Of a DNA stretch of 64,000 nt, positions 1 through 7,887 are shown in pieces. The position numbers and the translations under genes were made by a program. The stretch covers positions 186,001-250,000 of the forward strand of contig NZ_BAABJQ010000007.1 of the NCBI RefSeq assembly GCF_039543385.1, read 5' to 3'. Under the pieces are notes generated by a model. It was not told the origin of the DNA. It saw only the letters and a program-made list of their open reading frames with translations, and made no database searches. Positions within the stretch are counted from its first letter, which is position 1. Each line of letters starts with the position of its first letter. The DNA comes from Rugosimonospora acidiphila (GTDB taxonomy: Bacteria; Actinomycetota; Actinomycetes; Mycobacteriales; Micromonosporaceae).

Positions 1-794
1 GCCCCAAGCTGCCGGCCTCCTACCCGCTGCACCAGCTCGTCGAGCCCCAGCCGGTCACGTTCCCCTCGTCGGTGGACCATCAGACCGTCCACGGACAGCT
101 GTTCGTGCCGGCCCACCCGACGGGCTGCGCGCTGATTTTCCCGCACGGCGGGCCGTCCCGACAGATGCTGCCGGGCTACCACTACTACGACACGTACACG
201 GTCCTGTACGAGATGAACCAGTACTTCGCCAGCCACGGCTGTGTCGTGCTGTCCGTCGACTACCGCGGCGGCATCATGTACGGCAACGCGTGGCGCACGT
301 TCCCGGGCCGGGGCGGCTCGAGCGCCAGCGAGTACCAGGACATCCAGGGCGGCGCGGCGTTCCTGCTCGCGCAGCCGAACGTCCAGCCGGCGAAGGTCGG
401 CATCTACGGGCTGTCCTACGGCGGTTACCTGACCTCGCTCGGCGTCTCGCGGAACTCGGACATCTTCCACGTCGCCTGGGACATGGCCGGCAACTCCGGC
501 AGCGCCGCGATCGCCAATCTCAACTCGTGGACGGCGCCGACGCTGATCGAGCAGGGTGACGACGACCGCAACGTCGACTTCAGCGACAACGTGTCGGTCG
601 TCGACGCGATCGAGGCTCAGAAGCCGCAGCTGGAATTCGCGACGAAGGTAATGCCGAACGAGCAGCACGAGATGTACATGCGCTTCCAGGACCTCGTCGA
701 CGTCTACGACACCGGCGGCCAATGGATGCTCACGCACCTGTTCCCGGGCAAGGCCGGCGCTACGACGGCACCGGCCACCCCGGCGACCAAGTAA
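1..794 (+). CDS. S9 prolyl oligopeptidase family peptidase, 3' part (5' end outside window)
   Basis: The reading frame is open from the first bases of the window, so the N-terminal part (expected beta-propeller) lies upstream. What remains is the C-terminal alpha/beta-hydrolase domain. The nucleophile elbow GLSYGGYL carries the catalytic Ser, the Asp sits in GDDDRNVDF, and the His is in NEQHEMYM, in the order and spacing of family S9. Members cleave short proline-containing peptides or act as acyl-aminoacyl peptidases. The end carries a short TTAPATPATK tail. A strong hairpin follows at 813-850. Family assignment is firm; substrate and cellular location cannot be told without the N-terminus. 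Confidence 0.9.
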   Translation, partial: PKLPASYPLHQLVEPQPVTFPSSVDHQTVHGQLFVPAHPTGCALIFPHGGPSRQMLPGYHYYDTYTVLYEMNQYFASHGCVVLSVDYRGGIMYGNAWRTFPGRGGSSASEYQDIQGGAAFLLAQPNVQPAKVGIYGLSYGGYLTSLGVSRNSDIFHVAWDMAGNSGSAAIANLNSWTAPTLIEQGDDDRNVDFSDNVSVVDAIEAQKPQLEFATKVMPNEQHEMYMRFQDLVDVYDTGGQWMLTHLFPGKAGATTAPATPATK

Positions 795-812
795 CGCAAC
801 GCTTGACACCTT

Positions 813-850
813 GCTGGGCCGTCCGGCGACGCACCGCCGGGCGGCCCAGC
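813..850 (+). terminator. Hairpin terminator after the S9 peptidase
   Basis: A 9-bp GC-rich arm (813-821) pairs with 842-850. After one G-T wobble, six more pairs follow (823-828 with 835-840), closing a 6-nt loop. It lies 19 nt after the stop codon. There is no U-tract, as is usual for actinobacterial terminators. Confidence 0.7.
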
Positions 851-1048
851 GCCTTTCAGTGCGGGCATCCGGGCCGCCATCCGCGGCCCGCGTCGCGGCC
901 TTTCCCTATGAGCGATCCCGCTCGCCGTCGCGAAGCGGTCAGCGGAAGTTCAGTCGCCGGTCACCAACCCAACCGCCCGATGATCAGCAACGACGGCGAC
1001 GCTGGCGAGGTGTGTTTCGGCCATTCGGCCGACTGGGAAGGGACTTCG

Positions 1049-2545
1049 ATGACTGACACTCCGGATCCCCAGAGCGGGTCGACGGGTTATACCCGGCGCA
1101 GGCTGTTCGGTTCCGCGGCGGCGGTGGGTGGCCTCGCCGCCGCCGCGACGGTTCTGCCGCCCAACGTTCAAAAGGCGCTGGCGGCGCCCCCGCCGAAGCA
1201 CGGGCGGCTGAGTGACATCAAACACGTTGTCATGCTCATGCAGGAGAACCGCAGCTTCGACCACTACTTCGGCACGCTGTCGGGGGTGCGTGGCTTCGAG
1301 GATCCGAAGGCGATGCGGCTGCCCAACGGCCGCCCGGTGTTCTACCAGCCCGATCCGTCCAACCCGGACGGCTACCTGCTGCCGTACCGGCTGAACACCA
1401 CCATCAGCGCGGCTCAGGCGATCCCGTCGATGAGCCACGCGTGGGCGGTGCAGCACCAGGCGTGGAACAACGGCGCGATGGACAACTGGCTGCCGGCGCA
1501 CCTCGCTTCGGACGGCGCGAAGAAGGGCCCGTACACCATGGGCTACTACACCCGCCAGGACCTCCCCTTCCAGTACGCCCTCGCCGACGCGTTCACCATC
1601 TGCGACGCGTACCACTGCTCGGTGCTCGGCCCGACCTGGCCCAACCGGTTCATGTGGATGGCCGGCACGATTGACGCGGACGGCCAGTACGGCGGCCCGT
1701 CGCTTGAGACCGGCAACGTCCCGAACGGGCACTTCTCGTTCAAGACCTACCCCGAGCGGTTGACCGAGGCCGGCGTGAGCTGGAAGATCTACCACTCGCC
1801 GGGCGGCGCGACCGGGCTGCCGCCGTTGAGCGCCCTCGCGCAGTACAACGACGCCACGCCCGGTTCGCCGCTGTACGACCAGGCGCTGGCGACCTCGCCG
1901 CTCGGCCAGTTCGAGTACGACGCGCTCAACGACCAGCTGCCGACGGTTAGCTGGCTGCTGCCGCCGTCGGGCTTTGACGAGCATCCGGCCGGGCTGCCGG
2001 CGGCCGGCGCCACGTTCGTCGCCAGCAAGATTGACGCCATCGCCGCCAATCCCGACGTCTGGGCCAAGACGGTCTTCATCCTGAGCTACGACGAGAACGA
2101 CGGCCTGTTCGACCACGTCCTGCCGCCGACCCCGCCTGCGGGCACCGCCGGTGAATTCGTCTCCGGCACGTCGCCGAGCGGGGTCAAGGGCGGCGGTCTA
2201 CCGACCGGGCTCGGCTTCCGGGTGCCGTGCATCGTCGTGTCGCCGTGGACGACCGGCGGCTGGGTCAGCTCGGAAGTGTTCGACCACACGTCGCAGCTGC
2301 GGCTGCTGGAGCAGGTCACCGGTGTCGTGGAGAGCAACATTTCCGAATGGCGCCGCGAGACGGTCGGCGACCTGACGTCGGTGTTCCGCTTCAAGGACAG
2401 CAAGTCCGCGCCGCCGCTGCCCGATACGAACAGCGCGTACAACCTGGCCCAGTACGAGGCCAGCCAGCTGCCGCTGCCCACCGCGCCGACCGGCGTGCAG
2501 CAGGTGCCACATCAGGAAAGCGGCAGCCGTCACCGGGTGTCCTGA
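1049..2545 (+). CDS. Tat-exported phospholipase C-like phosphoesterase
   Basis: A 498-residue protein. The ATG at 1049 follows a GGAAGGGA ribosome site and gives a twin-arginine signal (TRRRLFGSAAA, hydrophobic stretch, cleavage near QKALAAPP); longer upstream starts would bury it. The mature part begins with the phosphoesterase signature MLMQENRSFDHYFGTLSGVR, which places it in PF04185 (bacterial phospholipase C / acid phosphatase AcpA family). Later motifs SYDENDGLFDH and DHTSQLRLLE are the usual second metal/substrate blocks. It should act outside the membrane on phospholipids or phosphate monoesters. The exact substrate is not determined by sequence. Confidence 0.9.
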   Translation: MTDTPDPQSGSTGYTRRRLFGSAAAVGGLAAAATVLPPNVQKALAAPPPKHGRLSDIKHVVMLMQENRSFDHYFGTLSGVRGFEDPKAMRLPNGRPVFYQPDPSNPDGYLLPYRLNTTISAAQAIPSMSHAWAVQHQAWNNGAMDNWLPAHLASDGAKKGPYTMGYYTRQDLPFQYALADAFTICDAYHCSVLGPTWPNRFMWMAGTIDADGQYGGPSLETGNVPNGHFSFKTYPERLTEAGVSWKIYHSPGGATGLPPLSALAQYNDATPGSPLYDQALATSPLGQFEYDALNDQLPTVSWLLPPSGFDEHPAGLPAAGATFVASKIDAIAANPDVWAKTVFILSYDENDGLFDHVLPPTPPAGTAGEFVSGTSPSGVKGGGLPTGLGFRVPCIVVSPWTTGGWVSSEVFDHTSQLRLLEQVTGVVESNISEWRRETVGDLTSVFRFKDSKSAPPLPDTNSAYNLAQYEASQLPLPTAPTGVQQVPHQESGSRHRVS

Positions 2546-2554
2546 CGTCGCGCG

Positions 2555-2595
2555 CCGGGCCTGTTCCTCGACCGTCACACGGGGGACAGGCCCGG
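2555..2595. terminator. Bidirectional hairpin between phosphoesterase and ferredoxin genes
   Basis: A 10-bp stem (2555-2564 with 2586-2595, core GGGCCTGT/ACAGGCCC) extends inward through a wobble and further G-C pairs. It lies between two convergent genes (+ ends 2545, - ends 2705). Confidence 0.6.
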
Positions 2596-2704
2596 GCCGC
2601 GCGCGGGGCACGTCATGTCTTTGTCGCCTCCGGCACCCGCGCCGGTTGAATACCCGCTCGAGGTCGCGGGCCTCAGCTGAGGGCGGTGCGAGGCCTCGGC
2701 GTGG

Positions 2705-2905
2705 TCAGCCGGCCTCGCGGATCTCGATGACCGAGGCGGGGCAGCGGGTCGCGGCCTCGTGGGCGTTCTCATGCTGGTCCGGCGCTGGGTCCGGGTCGAG
2801 CAGCACGACCACCCCGTCGTCCTCGCGCTGGTCGAACAGCTCCGGGGCGACCAGGGCGCAGACGCCCGAACCGATGCAGCGCTCCGTGTGTACGTCGATG
2901 CGCAT
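2705..2905 (-). CDS. [3Fe-4S] ferredoxin
   Basis: A 66-residue ferredoxin. The cluster ligands are visible as RCIGSGVCALVAP near the N-terminus and TRCPASVI near the C-terminus: three cysteines with a glycine where a fourth would be, as in 3Fe-4S P450 partners (Fer4_13/Fer4_15 type). The stop of the upstream P450 and this ATG share one base (TGATG), so the two are translationally coupled. Its role is almost certainly electron supply to that P450. No ferredoxin reductase is nearby. Confidence 0.93.
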   Translation of the reverse strand: MRIDVHTERCIGSGVCALVAPELFDQREDDGVVVLLDPDPAPDQHENAHEAATRCPASVIEIREAG

Positions 2906-4164
2906 CAGGCACCGCCCCGCGCCGCCGGCAGGATCTCGTCCCAGGTGACCGGAAGGGCGACCGGGCCGAGAACCGCGGCGTCAACCTTGAAGCGGATGTC
3001 GTCGAACGGTACGGCCAGACGCAGCGAGGGGATGCGCCGTGCGACCGTGGCCAGGACGGTGGTCAGTTCCAGCCGGGCCAGCTGCTGGCCGACGCACTGG
3101 TGCGGGCCGTGGCCGAACCCGAGGTGCGCACCGGGCGGGTGGCCGATGTCGAGGCGGTCGCCGTCGGGGCGCAGGGCGCGGTCGCGGTTCGCCGACTGGA
3201 TCGCGACCACCACGTAGTCGCCGACCTTGACGGGCTGGCCGGCGATCTCGGTGTCCTCGGTGACCTCGCGCAGCAGTCCGCCGCCGACGCCCAGGTAGCG
3301 GACCAGCTCCTCGGCGGCCGTGGCAGCCAGCCCCGGGTCGGCGCGCAGGCGGTCGAGCTCCCCCGGGTGCTCCAGCAGCGCCAGCAGGCCGTGGCTGATC
3401 ATGCTGGCGGTGGTGTCGTACCCGGCGAGGAGCATCGCCGCGCTCATCCTGACCAGCTCCGCGTCGGTGAACGGCCGCTCCGTGGCGTCGCTGCGCACGA
3501 TCATTCGGCTGATGACGTCCTCACCCGGGCTCGCCCGGCGCGCCATCACGGTCGCGTACAGGTACTCGAACAACGGCCGCATCGCCTGGCCGACCTCGGC
3601 GGCGCTCGACGCGCCCGTGAAGAGCGCCTCGGCCGCCTGCTGGAACAGCCCCCGATCGCCTTCCGGCACGCCGAGCAATTCGGCGATCACCGCTGTCGTC
3701 ACCGGCCGGGCGAACTGGGCGTAGAGGTCCACCGGCGGCTCGACCCCGGCCACCGCGTCGAGCCGGTCGTCCACGATGGCCTGCACGAGCGGGCGCAGCT
3801 GGCCGATCCGCTTCATGTTGGACATCTCCGGCGCCATGTGCCGCCGGAACCGCAGGTGCTCACCGCCGTCCATGCGCGGAAACTCGCCCTCGCCGACCGG
3901 CTGGGCACCGCTGAATCCCAGCAGGATGTGCGCCGCGGTCCCGGGCCGGTTGCCGAACCGCCGCGGGTCGCCGAGCACCTCCCGCACGTCGGCGTACCGG
4001 CTGACCAGCCACGCGTCGACCCCGGTCGGGCACGACACCCGGATCGCGGGGTGATCGGCCCGCAGCCGCTCATACTCCGGCGGCGGCCCGAACGGGCACC
4101 GCCGCTCATCGGGCAGCGGCAGTGGCGGCAGCTCCTGGGCGTGGTTTTCCGTGACGGACGTCAT
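2905..4164 (-). CDS. Cytochrome P450, CYP105-like
   Basis: A 419-residue soluble bacterial P450. The I-helix motif is LLAGYDTTASM, the ExxR pair lies in EELVRYLG, and the haem loop FGHGPHQCVGQQLAR supplies the axial thiolate (Cys357). The N-terminus LPLPDERRCPFGPPPEYERL is typical of CYP105-type enzymes. The start is supported by GGGGAG four bases before the ATG. It is coupled to the ferredoxin downstream. No biosynthetic cluster surrounds it, so a catabolic or xenobiotic hydroxylase role is as likely as a tailoring one. Substrate unknown. Confidence 0.95.
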   Translation of the reverse strand: MTSVTENHAQELPPLPLPDERRCPFGPPPEYERLRADHPAIRVSCPTGVDAWLVSRYADVREVLGDPRRFGNRPGTAAHILLGFSGAQPVGEGEFPRMDGGEHLRFRRHMAPEMSNMKRIGQLRPLVQAIVDDRLDAVAGVEPPVDLYAQFARPVTTAVIAELLGVPEGDRGLFQQAAEALFTGASSAAEVGQAMRPLFEYLYATVMARRASPGEDVISRMIVRSDATERPFTDAELVRMSAAMLLAGYDTTASMISHGLLALLEHPGELDRLRADPGLAATAAEELVRYLGVGGGLLREVTEDTEIAGQPVKVGDYVVVAIQSANRDRALRPDGDRLDIGHPPGAHLGFGHGPHQCVGQQLARLELTTVLATVARRIPSLRLAVPFDDIRFKVDAAVLGPVALPVTWDEILPAARGGA

Positions 4165-4316
4165 CGCACTCCCCGTTGGTCGGCCCCGACAACGGCATCC
4201 ATCCTTGTCGAATTATGCCGGAAAACGCCAGAGCCGGAATTGGCGCCACCCGTGCCCACCGGAGGCCCGCGGGCCGCCGGGCGGCCGGGCGGCCGGGCGC
4301 CGACGGAACAGCCCGA

Positions 4317-4349
4317 TGGTGTGGTGCCGGATGTTCCGGCACCACACCA
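4317..4349 (-). terminator. Perfect 15-bp hairpin downstream of the kelch gene
   Basis: Arms TGGTGTGGTGCCGGA (4317-4331) and its exact complement (4335-4349) close a 3-nt loop. It lies 35 nt after the minus-strand stop at 4385 and upstream of the P450, so it should insulate the P450 from read-through. Confidence 0.75.
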
Positions 4350-4384
4350 CCAACGGTGCCCGCGTTCACGTCGCGGAACGTGAA

Positions 4385-5980
4385 CTACGGGGCATCCGCG
4401 CGCGGTTGGTTGACGACGCACCGGTTGGAGGCGATGCCGTTCGTTACGACTTGTAGGTCATCGGCGCCTCGTTCGAGCGCGGGGATATCGACATTTGTGG
4501 AAACGATCTCATCGCCCGTTGCCACGCCCATCGAGCTGTGATCGTGGGTACGCGCGTAGATCACGTGACCGGTCGCGTGATTGGTGATCCGGACGAGAGG
4601 GTAGTTCGACGCGGCCGCCTCGTCGTCCCCGTAGCTTTCCGCCTGCGACAGGCCGTTGAGCTGGCGTCCGGCGACGACGTACGTCTTGCCTGCCGTCACG
4701 ATCGGGCCCGGACACGCGGTGATGTGCGGTGCCCACGAGGGGTCGGGGCCGCCGGTCGGGCGGTAGACGTAGGCGCTCCGGTTGTCGTACGTCACCAGCA
4801 CCTCGCCGGTCGGCAGCATGAGCAGGCGCGCCCAGAAGGAGCTGATCCGGGACGCGAACGCTGGCTGTTCGACCTCGGTGAGGTCCGTGCCGTCGAACTC
4901 GAAGAAGTGATCGTCGAGGTTGTAACAGCCGGGGCTGGCGCCGACGAGCACGTTGCCGTTGGGCAGAAGCATCGCCGGGCCGTCGCAGGTGCCCAACTGC
5001 CCTTCGCCGGCGACGGTCGGGAACGATGGCGCCGACGACCAGCTGCCAGTGGCGAAAAGCGTCGACGGTGGTGTGTAGACCGCGTTGAACCCGTTGTCTC
5101 CGACTGCGAAGACAGTACCGTCGGGGCGTAGCACCTGCGGGCCCGGGTCACCGTGCCCGGCGAGCACGCTCGGCACCTGACCGGCGCTGATCCACTCACC
5201 GTCGGATGAGCCGTCCAGCCACGGCGGGATGAACCGCTCGGCGCCGGGGGCGGCGTGCACGTCGACCGCGAGCACCGTGCCGTCGGGAAGCAGGGTCCAG
5301 TTCTCCTCGCTGTTGCCGTCCGCCTTTCCGGGCGGCGACATCACGGTCCACGCGAGGGTGGCCGGATCCAGCATCGCGACCTGGCCCGCGGGAGTGGAGT
5401 TGAAGTTGCGGGCGAGCAGGAACTTGCCGTCCGGCAGTACCAGACAGGACGCGTCGCCGATCCTCGTCCAGCCGGGTGGGGGATCGAGTACCTGCCACGT
5501 GTTGGCCACCGGGTCGTAAATGGCGCCCTGGTTGGTCTCGGACGTGGAGGCGACGCCGTTGACGTAGGTGTACTCGCCGCCCTCGACGATCACGCGACCG
5601 TCGGCGAGTACCGCCGAGCAGTAATCGTACGGCGCGTAGCCATTCGGCATCGGCGGCAGCTGCGTCCACGTACCGGTGCCATATTCGCCGGACGCATCGG
5701 GTGTCAGCTTCCACCAGTTCGCGGTGGCGTAGTCCTGAGCCATGACCGTGCCGTCGGTCAGCAGCAGGGCGGTGTCGGGGTGGAATGGGGCCGGTTGGGC
5801 GAGTGTCTGCCACGGCACCGTGGACGAGTCCTGCGCGGCGGCCCGCGGTGCGGGCCCGGTCGCTGCCGAAAGCACGTCGCGCTGCTGCGGCGACGGCTGC
5901 GCCGCGACAACCTGGGATGACGCCAGGACCACGCTCGGCATCGCCAGGAGCGATACCGTGATCAAGGCCGAAAGCTTCAT
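4385..5980 (-). CDS. Secreted kelch/galactose-oxidase-fold beta-propeller protein
   Basis: A 531-residue protein with a Sec signal peptide (MKLSALITVSLLAMPSVVLASS...). The ATG at 5980 has GGAGAGG seven bases upstream; the GTG two codons earlier would lie against that site. The mature part contains repeated kelch-like blades: LLLTDGTVMAQD, AVLADGRVIVEGG, CLVLPDGKFLLARN, TLLPDGTVLAVD, LLPNGNVLVGA and LMLPTGEVLVTYD. The copper and Tyr-Cys residues of galactose oxidase are not evident, so an oxidase activity is not supported. Most likely it is an extracellular binding or structural propeller. The gene is followed by a strong hairpin. Confidence 0.85.
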   Translation of the reverse strand: MKLSALITVSLLAMPSVVLASSQVVAAQPSPQQRDVLSAATGPAPRAAAQDSSTVPWQTLAQPAPFHPDTALLLTDGTVMAQDYATANWWKLTPDASGEYGTGTWTQLPPMPNGYAPYDYCSAVLADGRVIVEGGEYTYVNGVASTSETNQGAIYDPVANTWQVLDPPPGWTRIGDASCLVLPDGKFLLARNFNSTPAGQVAMLDPATLAWTVMSPPGKADGNSEENWTLLPDGTVLAVDVHAAPGAERFIPPWLDGSSDGEWISAGQVPSVLAGHGDPGPQVLRPDGTVFAVGDNGFNAVYTPPSTLFATGSWSSAPSFPTVAGEGQLGTCDGPAMLLPNGNVLVGASPGCYNLDDHFFEFDGTDLTEVEQPAFASRISSFWARLLMLPTGEVLVTYDNRSAYVYRPTGGPDPSWAPHITACPGPIVTAGKTYVVAGRQLNGLSQAESYGDDEAAASNYPLVRITNHATGHVIYARTHDHSSMGVATGDEIVSTNVDIPALERGADDLQVVTNGIASNRCVVNQPRADAP

Positions 5981-6251
5981 CAGCACACCTCTCCGATGTG
6001 ATTAGGCACAACCTTCGCCTGATGAATGCCTCACGATGCTAACCGGCGCCACTCAGCCACGTCTTCGTTCGAAAGTCGGAGAGGCATCGATGGCGATCAG
6101 ACACTCGCACGCCGGCTTTCGGCGGGACTCCCGGGCACGTTCCATTGTGGTCGTCCGATGTAGAGGGTCAACGTTACCCGACCGGAGACGGCACCCCGGC
6201 GTCGTTCGTTGCCGCCACGGTGAGAGGTTCCAACGAGTGATGACGGTACTG

Positions 6252-7241
6252 CTAGGGCGCGGCGCGGCCGGTCACCATGATGCGCGACACCGTTTCCGGA
6301 GCCTGTGCTCCGGTCGGGTCGAGCTCCCAGAACAGCCCGTTGCTGCCCGCCGGAGCGTCCGGTGGAACCTGGATCCGCATCTCGAACCGCACAGAGCCTT
6401 TGGCCGGTAGCCGCGTCGCGGCCCGGCAATTGAGTTGGTGGACCTCCGGATGGCCGGCCGGGGCGAGTATCTCGACGATGAGCGGGCAGCGGTCGAACGA
6501 GATCGGCGCGGCTGATGGATTGCGCAGCTCGACCGCGAAGCGCACCGTGTCGCCGCGCGCGCCGCGCAGTTGTTTGGCACCGGGCAACGGCGCAATCGCT
6601 GCCCGCAGCGCGGTCGAGGTCCACGGTGGCGTGCTGGCCAACGGGGCGGGTTCGAACGGATGCACGCCGATGGTGCTCGCGGCCCCGGGTGTGTCGCACC
6701 CCGGTAGTGCGTTGTAGCCGACCTCGAGCCTGCCGGCGCCGTCCGGCAGGGTCAGCCGGATGGCCCGTGGCGGCACCGGTTTCCCGGATGCCCGGGGGAC
6801 GCACCAGTTGCGCCAGTCGACGTCCAGTGTCGCCGCCGCGCCTGGTGGGAGTGCGACGAGCGCGGTGTCGGGCGGCGCGACGGTGGGGAACGCCGGGGGC
6901 TGCGCCGGCAGCGGATCCTGCCGCTGCGGGGGCGCCGGGACGGCGCCGACGATCCGCACGTCGGGCCGCCCGGTCAACTGGCAGGCCCGCGTGCCGGCGT
7001 TGCGTACCGTCGCCTCACCCGTGCCGCCGGACAGGGCGGCGGAGAAGTTGAACCCGTCGCCGACCACCCTCAGCTGCGATGCCTGGCATCGTGGCGCCGG
7101 TGCGGTCGCCGCCACCCGCAGCTGGGCCGGTATGGCGCCATCCCACGGTACGATCCGCGCCGCGCCAGCCGGATCGTGGGGGGTGGACGAGCACCCGGCC
7201 GCGGCGAGTACCAGCGCACCGAGCAGCATTCCGATCCTCAT
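6252..7241 (-). CDS. DUF4232-like lipoprotein
   Basis: A 329-residue lipoprotein with signal MRIGMLLGALVLAAAGCSS; LAAAGC is the lipobox. The mature region repeats a cysteine-bearing pattern (CQASQLRVV..., ACQLTGRPDVRIV..., a later CP pair) seen in DUF4232 extracellular domains, probably two or three immunoglobulin-like units. It overlaps the upstream lipoprotein gene by 4 nt (ATGA), so it is the last member of a minus-strand operon with two M28-like proteins. Function unknown; it is anchored at the outer face of the membrane. Confidence 0.85.
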   Translation of the reverse strand: MRIGMLLGALVLAAAGCSSTPHDPAGAARIVPWDGAIPAQLRVAATAPAPRCQASQLRVVGDGFNFSAALSGGTGEATVRNAGTRACQLTGRPDVRIVGAVPAPPQRQDPLPAQPPAFPTVAPPDTALVALPPGAAATLDVDWRNWCVPRASGKPVPPRAIRLTLPDGAGRLEVGYNALPGCDTPGAASTIGVHPFEPAPLASTPPWTSTALRAAIAPLPGAKQLRGARGDTVRFAVELRNPSAAPISFDRCPLIVEILAPAGHPEVHQLNCRAATRLPAKGSVRFEMRIQVPPDAPAGSNGLFWELDPTGAQAPETVSRIMVTGRAAP

Positions 7242-7876
7242 GCGCAGGTCTCCTCGATCGTGTCGGACGCGTCGACGATGCGTTGCACGGTCGCCTCGTC
7301 GTTCATCGCGCCAGCGGCCGCGGACAGGTCACCCTGGTTCGCCGCGCTGGCCGCCCGATTGAAGTCGTCGGCGAACGCATGCAGCGCGGCGACCAGGTCG
7401 CGATCGGCCGCCGCCAACCGCGGTGGCACCAAGCCCTGCGCCATCAGGTCAGCGGCCTGGCGCAGCAGCGTGGTCTGGTCCGCGATCCGCTGGCTCAGCT
7501 GCTGCTTGTCCAGCGAGTTGGTGAGCAGTTCGGAGCCGGCACTGATGGTCTGCGTCACCTGCGTGAGCCGCCCGAGCATCTCGCCGCAGGCGGTGCGATC
7601 GGCCGGCGACATCGAGAGACTTGCCGAAGGTGCGGGGGAGGGCGCGGCGGAAGGCCCGGTAGAGAGCGCGGCGGCCGGGCTCGACGGGCCGGCGGCGGAC
7701 GGGGCGGCGGCGGCCGGGCCGGCGGCGGACGGGCCGGCGGCGGACGGGGCGGCGGCGGACGGGGCGGCTTGCTGGCCGCAGCCGGCTGCCAACAGTACGG
7801 CTACGGCCACGCCCGCCAGAAGGGCCGGCCACGCGCCCGGGCCGGCCGGCCCGGGCGCGATGGTGCCTTTCCTCAC
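7238..7876 (-). CDS. Ala/Pro-rich lipoprotein
   Basis: A 212-residue protein starting at a GTG with GAGGAG eight bases upstream. The signal ends in the lipobox LLAAGC. An Ala-Pro-Ser linker of repeated SAA[A/G]P units follows (about residues 32-75). The C-terminal half is a helical domain with two cysteines (TACGEMLGRLTQ... and ...IEETCA), probably disulphide-bonded. It lies 11 nt after the M28 gene and overlaps the next lipoprotein by 4 nt. Unrecognised family; most likely a surface helical protein held away from the membrane by the linker. Confidence 0.82.
   Translation of the reverse strand: MRKGTIAPGPAGPGAWPALLAGVAVAVLLAAGCGQQAAPSAAAPSAAGPSAAGPAAAAPSAAGPSSPAAALSTGPSAAPSPAPSASLSMSPADRTACGEMLGRLTQVTQTISAGSELLTNSLDKQQLSQRIADQTTLLRQAADLMAQGLVPPRLAAADRDLVAALHAFADDFNRAASAANQGDLSAAAGAMNDEATVQRIVDASDTIEETCA
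7686..7760 (-). repeat. Five 15-bp tandem repeats in the lipoprotein linker
   Basis: Five head-to-tail 15-bp units of the form GGGCCGGCGGCGGAC/GGGGCGGCGGCGGAC encode the pentapeptide SAA(A/G)P on the minus strand. Copy number in such a run can change by slippage, which would alter linker length without shifting frame. Confidence 0.8.
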
Positions 7877-7887
7877 GACAGTTCTCC

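Noticed and set aside
722..1048. N-terminal extension of the phosphoesterase frame
   Set aside because: The frame is open, but the ribosome site and Tat signal fit the ATG at 1049, and a terminator lies inside the extension.
3100..4383. Long plus-strand frame opposite the P450
   Set aside because: It is antisense to a clear P450 with all motifs; composition reflects the high GC of the real gene.
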